Origin: Vibrio sp. STUT-A11
GTDB taxonomy: Bacteria > Pseudomonadota > Gammaproteobacteria > Enterobacterales > Vibrionaceae
Length of the DNA: 64,000 bases
NCBI RefSeq assembly: GCF_026000435.1
Contig: NZ_AP026763.1
Location: 1,612,001-1,676,000 of the forward strand
Reading direction: 5' to 3'
The position numbers were made by a program, and so were the translations under genes. The notes beneath the pieces were generated by a model, which saw nothing but the letters and a program-made list of their open reading frames with translations, ran no database searches and was not told the DNA's origin. Positions 61,685 through 64,000 of this stretch are shown here, piece by piece (within the stretch, counting starts at the first letter, position 1; each line of letters starts with the position of its first letter).

Positions 61685-64000
61685 TAATCATTCCGTTTAT
61701 TTGCTGGATAATATTGTTGAAGTTACATTCCTGCAGTTGTTGTTTTAGCTTCTCGAACCAATCGCTATTCCTAGTCAGACCTTGTTCAATCTTTTCTAGC
61801 TCGCTGCTCACTCCAGACATAAAACCAATTTCTGCGTATTCACGTAGCTTAACCAATTGCTCATAAGCCGGGATTGCTTGGTGCTGTACGTGCACGGTCT
61901 CCTTATTGATGTCTGATGCTTGATTACTGGTTTCATCATAAAGCCAATCAATGTCGAGTAAGCGATTGAGCTTGGCAAGCAGCATGGGTACAGAAACCGG
62001 CTTAGTTAAATAGTCATTATGGTAACGTTGTAGCTGGTTATTGGTTTCCAGTTCTTGAATGTTAGCGGATAACATCAGGATTGGTTGGCGGAAGTCTTCC
62101 TTGCGCAATTGGATCGCCAGTTGCCAGCCATTTACTTGTGGCATAAAAATATCCAGCATAAACAGATCGACATGATGCTGTTTCACCAGCTTGAGAGCCT
62201 GTGGCGCATTCTCTGCCAACAAAACATTAAAGCCCAGAGGCGTCAGAATTCGAGACATCAATTGACGTTGATCTTCGATATCGTCAACGATCATGATCGT
62301 TTTTCGGTCCCCGTTGTAGCCAATCACGGCATCGCTTAAAAGCTCCGGCTCAGGACGTCCATCTTTTACTTCTGGAAGCATCAGCTTTAATACAAATGCA
62401 CTGCCGTAGTCGACTTTACTGGTGCAGGAAATTTCACCGCCCATGATCTCCGCTAAAGCATTCGAAATAGTTAATCCCAGCCCGGAGCCATGAATCGCTT
62501 CGGTCTTTTGGTTTTTAATCCGTTCGAATGGTTTAAATATCAGCCCCAAATCTTGCTCAGATAAACCAATGCCTGTGTCTTGCACTGTAAAATGCACCAC
62601 CTGATTGCGATAGCTCACTTTGAAAATAATGGTGCCTGTTTCGGTATATTTGATCGCGTTGCCCAGAAGATTGATGAGTATCTGGCGTAAGCGTTGTTTG
62701 TCTGTTGCAACGAACGTCGGTAAGTAACCGAAGGTTTCAAATTCAAACTCCAGCCCTTTACGTTTTGCTTGCATGGAAAACATATCGACGAGCTGTTCCA
62801 GCAGTGCGGTGAGACTGAACTCGTCACGGTGCAGTTCTAAGCGTCCCGCTTCAATTTTTGAAATCTCTAACAAGCCTTCAATCATGTCCGACAGGTGTTT
62901 GCCATTACGTTTTAACACCTCGGCATATTGTCTTGTTTGCTTGTCCAGTTTGTTGTCCGAGCTCAGCAGTTGAGCATATCCAAGCAGGATATTTAAAGGT
63001 GTGCGTAGTTCGTGGCTTAGGCTCGCGAGGTATCGGCTTTTGGCGTTATTCGCCGTTTCTGCTGAACGTTTCGCTTGCTGCAATGCCTGAGAGGTTTTGT
63101 GGTGCGCGTTCACCTCTTTAGTCAGTAGCGCGGTATGCGATTTTAACTCTTTGACTGCAGTTCGGTTACTTGTACGAGCTAAAACGAACAACCAACTGAT
63201 GATGCCAATGGGAATAAGCAGCAGAGCAAACGCATTAATTAATCCATTTGAAATGGAATCCATGTGCACTTGTTCTAGCTGTGGGATTTGAGAATATGCC
63301 AGTGCCAGAATACTTCCCATCGCTAAGCTTACTGTCAGCATAACAATGACGAAGTGTGCAATGGTTGATGAAAGCCGATTTACCCAGGTGGAAGAAAAGT
63401 AGGGCGAAAGTATCTGCTTTAATTGTGCACTAAAGGTTGCATCAGGACGGCAGTTATCATGACAGCGCACATCCAACGAGCAGCATAGTGAACAGATATG
63501 ACCCCCATACGCTGGGCATAGTGCCATATCTTCATGCTCAAAGGTGTGTTCACAGACTGAGCATTGGTGTTCCTCGTCGCCACTGGATACGATGATATCG
63601 TTACGTACCAAGTAATAACGGCTCTTGGTAAGCAATGCGATGATTGGCACCGTCAGAAACGGCAACGCAAAAGCGATGTATGAGGCAAAGGCTCTGGTGG
63701 TTTCTCCGTAGAAATCGAGGTGTGCCGTAATACCGAACACGGATGCAATCAGCATAGAACCCACGCCGACTGGATTAATATCGTAGAGTTTAGAACGCTT
63801 GAACTCGATGGTTTTTGGACTCAACCCCAAAGGCTTATTGATCACCAAATCTGCGACGATTGACCCTATCCATGCCAGTACCAACACAGAGTAGACTTGC
63901 AAAGTTTGTTCAATGAGCAGATAAACGCCAAGCTCCATCAGAAGTAGGGCGATCAAAACGTTGAACACCATCCACACTACTCGGCCGGGGTGATGATGGG
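61662..64000 (-). CDS. Hybrid histidine kinase with NCS1-permease-like N-terminus (partial)
   Basis: At least 778 residues; the frame stays open to the window edge, so the N-terminus is missing. The visible start resembles the C-terminal part of NCS1 permeases (LVINKPLGLSPKTIEFKRSK, LYDINPVGVGSMLIAS). Then come membrane spans, a cysteine-rich cytoplasmic insert (CSVCEHTFEH...CPAYGGHICSLCCSLDVRCHDNC region), two more spans, HisKA (LASLSHELRTPLNILLGYAQ), an HATPase with N, G1 and G2 boxes (LINLLGNAIKYTETG, DTGIGL, GSGLGLTIS) and a C-terminal receiver (LFMLDIFMPQVNGWQ). A transporter-derived sensor is suggested, similar in logic to CbrA. The ligand is unknown. Confidence 0.85.
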   Translation of the reverse strand, partial: HHHPGRVVWMVFNVLIALLLMELGVYLLIEQTLQVYSVLVLAWIGSIVADLVINKPLGLSPKTIEFKRSKLYDINPVGVGSMLIASVFGITAHLDFYGETTRAFASYIAFALPFLTVPIIALLTKSRYYLVRNDIIVSSGDEEHQCSVCEHTFEHEDMALCPAYGGHICSLCCSLDVRCHDNCRPDATFSAQLKQILSPYFSSTWVNRLSSTIAHFVIVMLTVSLAMGSILALAYSQIPQLEQVHMDSISNGLINAFALLLIPIGIISWLFVLARTSNRTAVKELKSHTALLTKEVNAHHKTSQALQQAKRSAETANNAKSRYLASLSHELRTPLNILLGYAQLLSSDNKLDKQTRQYAEVLKRNGKHLSDMIEGLLEISKIEAGRLELHRDEFSLTALLEQLVDMFSMQAKRKGLEFEFETFGYLPTFVATDKQRLRQILINLLGNAIKYTETGTIIFKVSYRNQVVHFTVQDTGIGLSEQDLGLIFKPFERIKNQKTEAIHGSGLGLTISNALAEIMGGEISCTSKVDYGSAFVLKLMLPEVKDGRPEPELLSDAVIGYNGDRKTIMIVDDIEDQRQLMSRILTPLGFNVLLAENAPQALKLVKQHHVDLFMLDIFMPQVNGWQLAIQLRKEDFRQPILMLSANIQELETNNQLQRYHNDYLTKPVSVPMLLAKLNRLLDIDWLYDETSNQASDINKETVHVQHQAIPAYEQLVKLREYAEIGFMSGVSSELEKIEQGLTRNSDWFEKLKQQLQECNFNNIIQQINGMINEHYNKQ

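Noticed and set aside
1..64000. CRISPR array or prophage
   Set aside because: No regularly spaced repeats and no phage structural or integrase genes were seen.

Overview
The window looks like a marine gammaproteobacterium, most likely a Vibrio or close relative. The evidence is moderate-to-low GC with AT-rich intergenic DNA, Vibrio-like gene families, two copies of a two-armed intergenic repeat of the kind common in vibrios, and a concentration of genes for marine osmolytes and nitrogen compounds. It reads as a catabolic accessory region, not a core-gene stretch. No rRNA, complete tRNA, CRISPR array or prophage was seen.

Layout. 1-2310: decayed, AT-rich accessory DNA with an AraC-type N-terminal fragment, a small secreted glycine-rich protein, small membrane proteins and a frameshifted IS5-type transposase remnant. 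2358-6736: a BetT-type BCCT transporter and two LysR regulators. 7126-10238: a DddP-type M24 metalloenzyme (DMSP lyase family, with all metal and catalytic positions I can recall conserved) convergent with a second BCCT transporter, a likely DMSP uptake and cleavage pair. 10687-29474: a quaternary-amine catabolic region with three GATase1-AraC regulators, a LysR regulator, a 2OG-Fe(II) dioxygenase, a Rieske oxygenase with its reductase, a ProX-type binding protein with ProV/ProW partners 7 kb away, a DapA-family lyase, an aldehyde dehydrogenase, an FAD amine oxidase, and an SDR/metallo-beta-lactamase/NTF2 trio. The substrate is unresolved; homarine, hydroxyproline betaine or proline betaine are candidates.

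29504-38505: mixed genes (a tRNA-like 3' end, panF-yhdT, a TonB-C-like lipoprotein, an RlpA-like protein, an NlpI-like lipoprotein, mqo, small hypotheticals). 38640-50406: an allantoin-to-oxalate cluster (puuE allantoinase, racemase, GntR regulator, NCS1 permease, amidase, oxamate amidohydrolase, ureidoglycine aminotransferase, allantoate amidohydrolase, a DUF5718-like protein and a split CHR transporter). Its promoter region has GntR-type palindromes and a sigma-54/NtrC-like arrangement. 51156-59778: a complete mhpABCDFE meta-cleavage pathway with an MHS-family transporter and an IclR regulator; a double GTGCAC operator matching the E. coli MhpR site lies upstream of mhpA. 60097-64000: an esterase, then a LuxR-type response regulator and a hybrid histidine kinase with an NCS1-permease-like N-terminus that runs off the window.

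Together the genes would let the cell take up DMSP and betaines, demethylate quaternary amines, use allantoin as a nitrogen source with oxalate as a possible waste product, and feed hydroxyphenylpropanoates into central metabolism.
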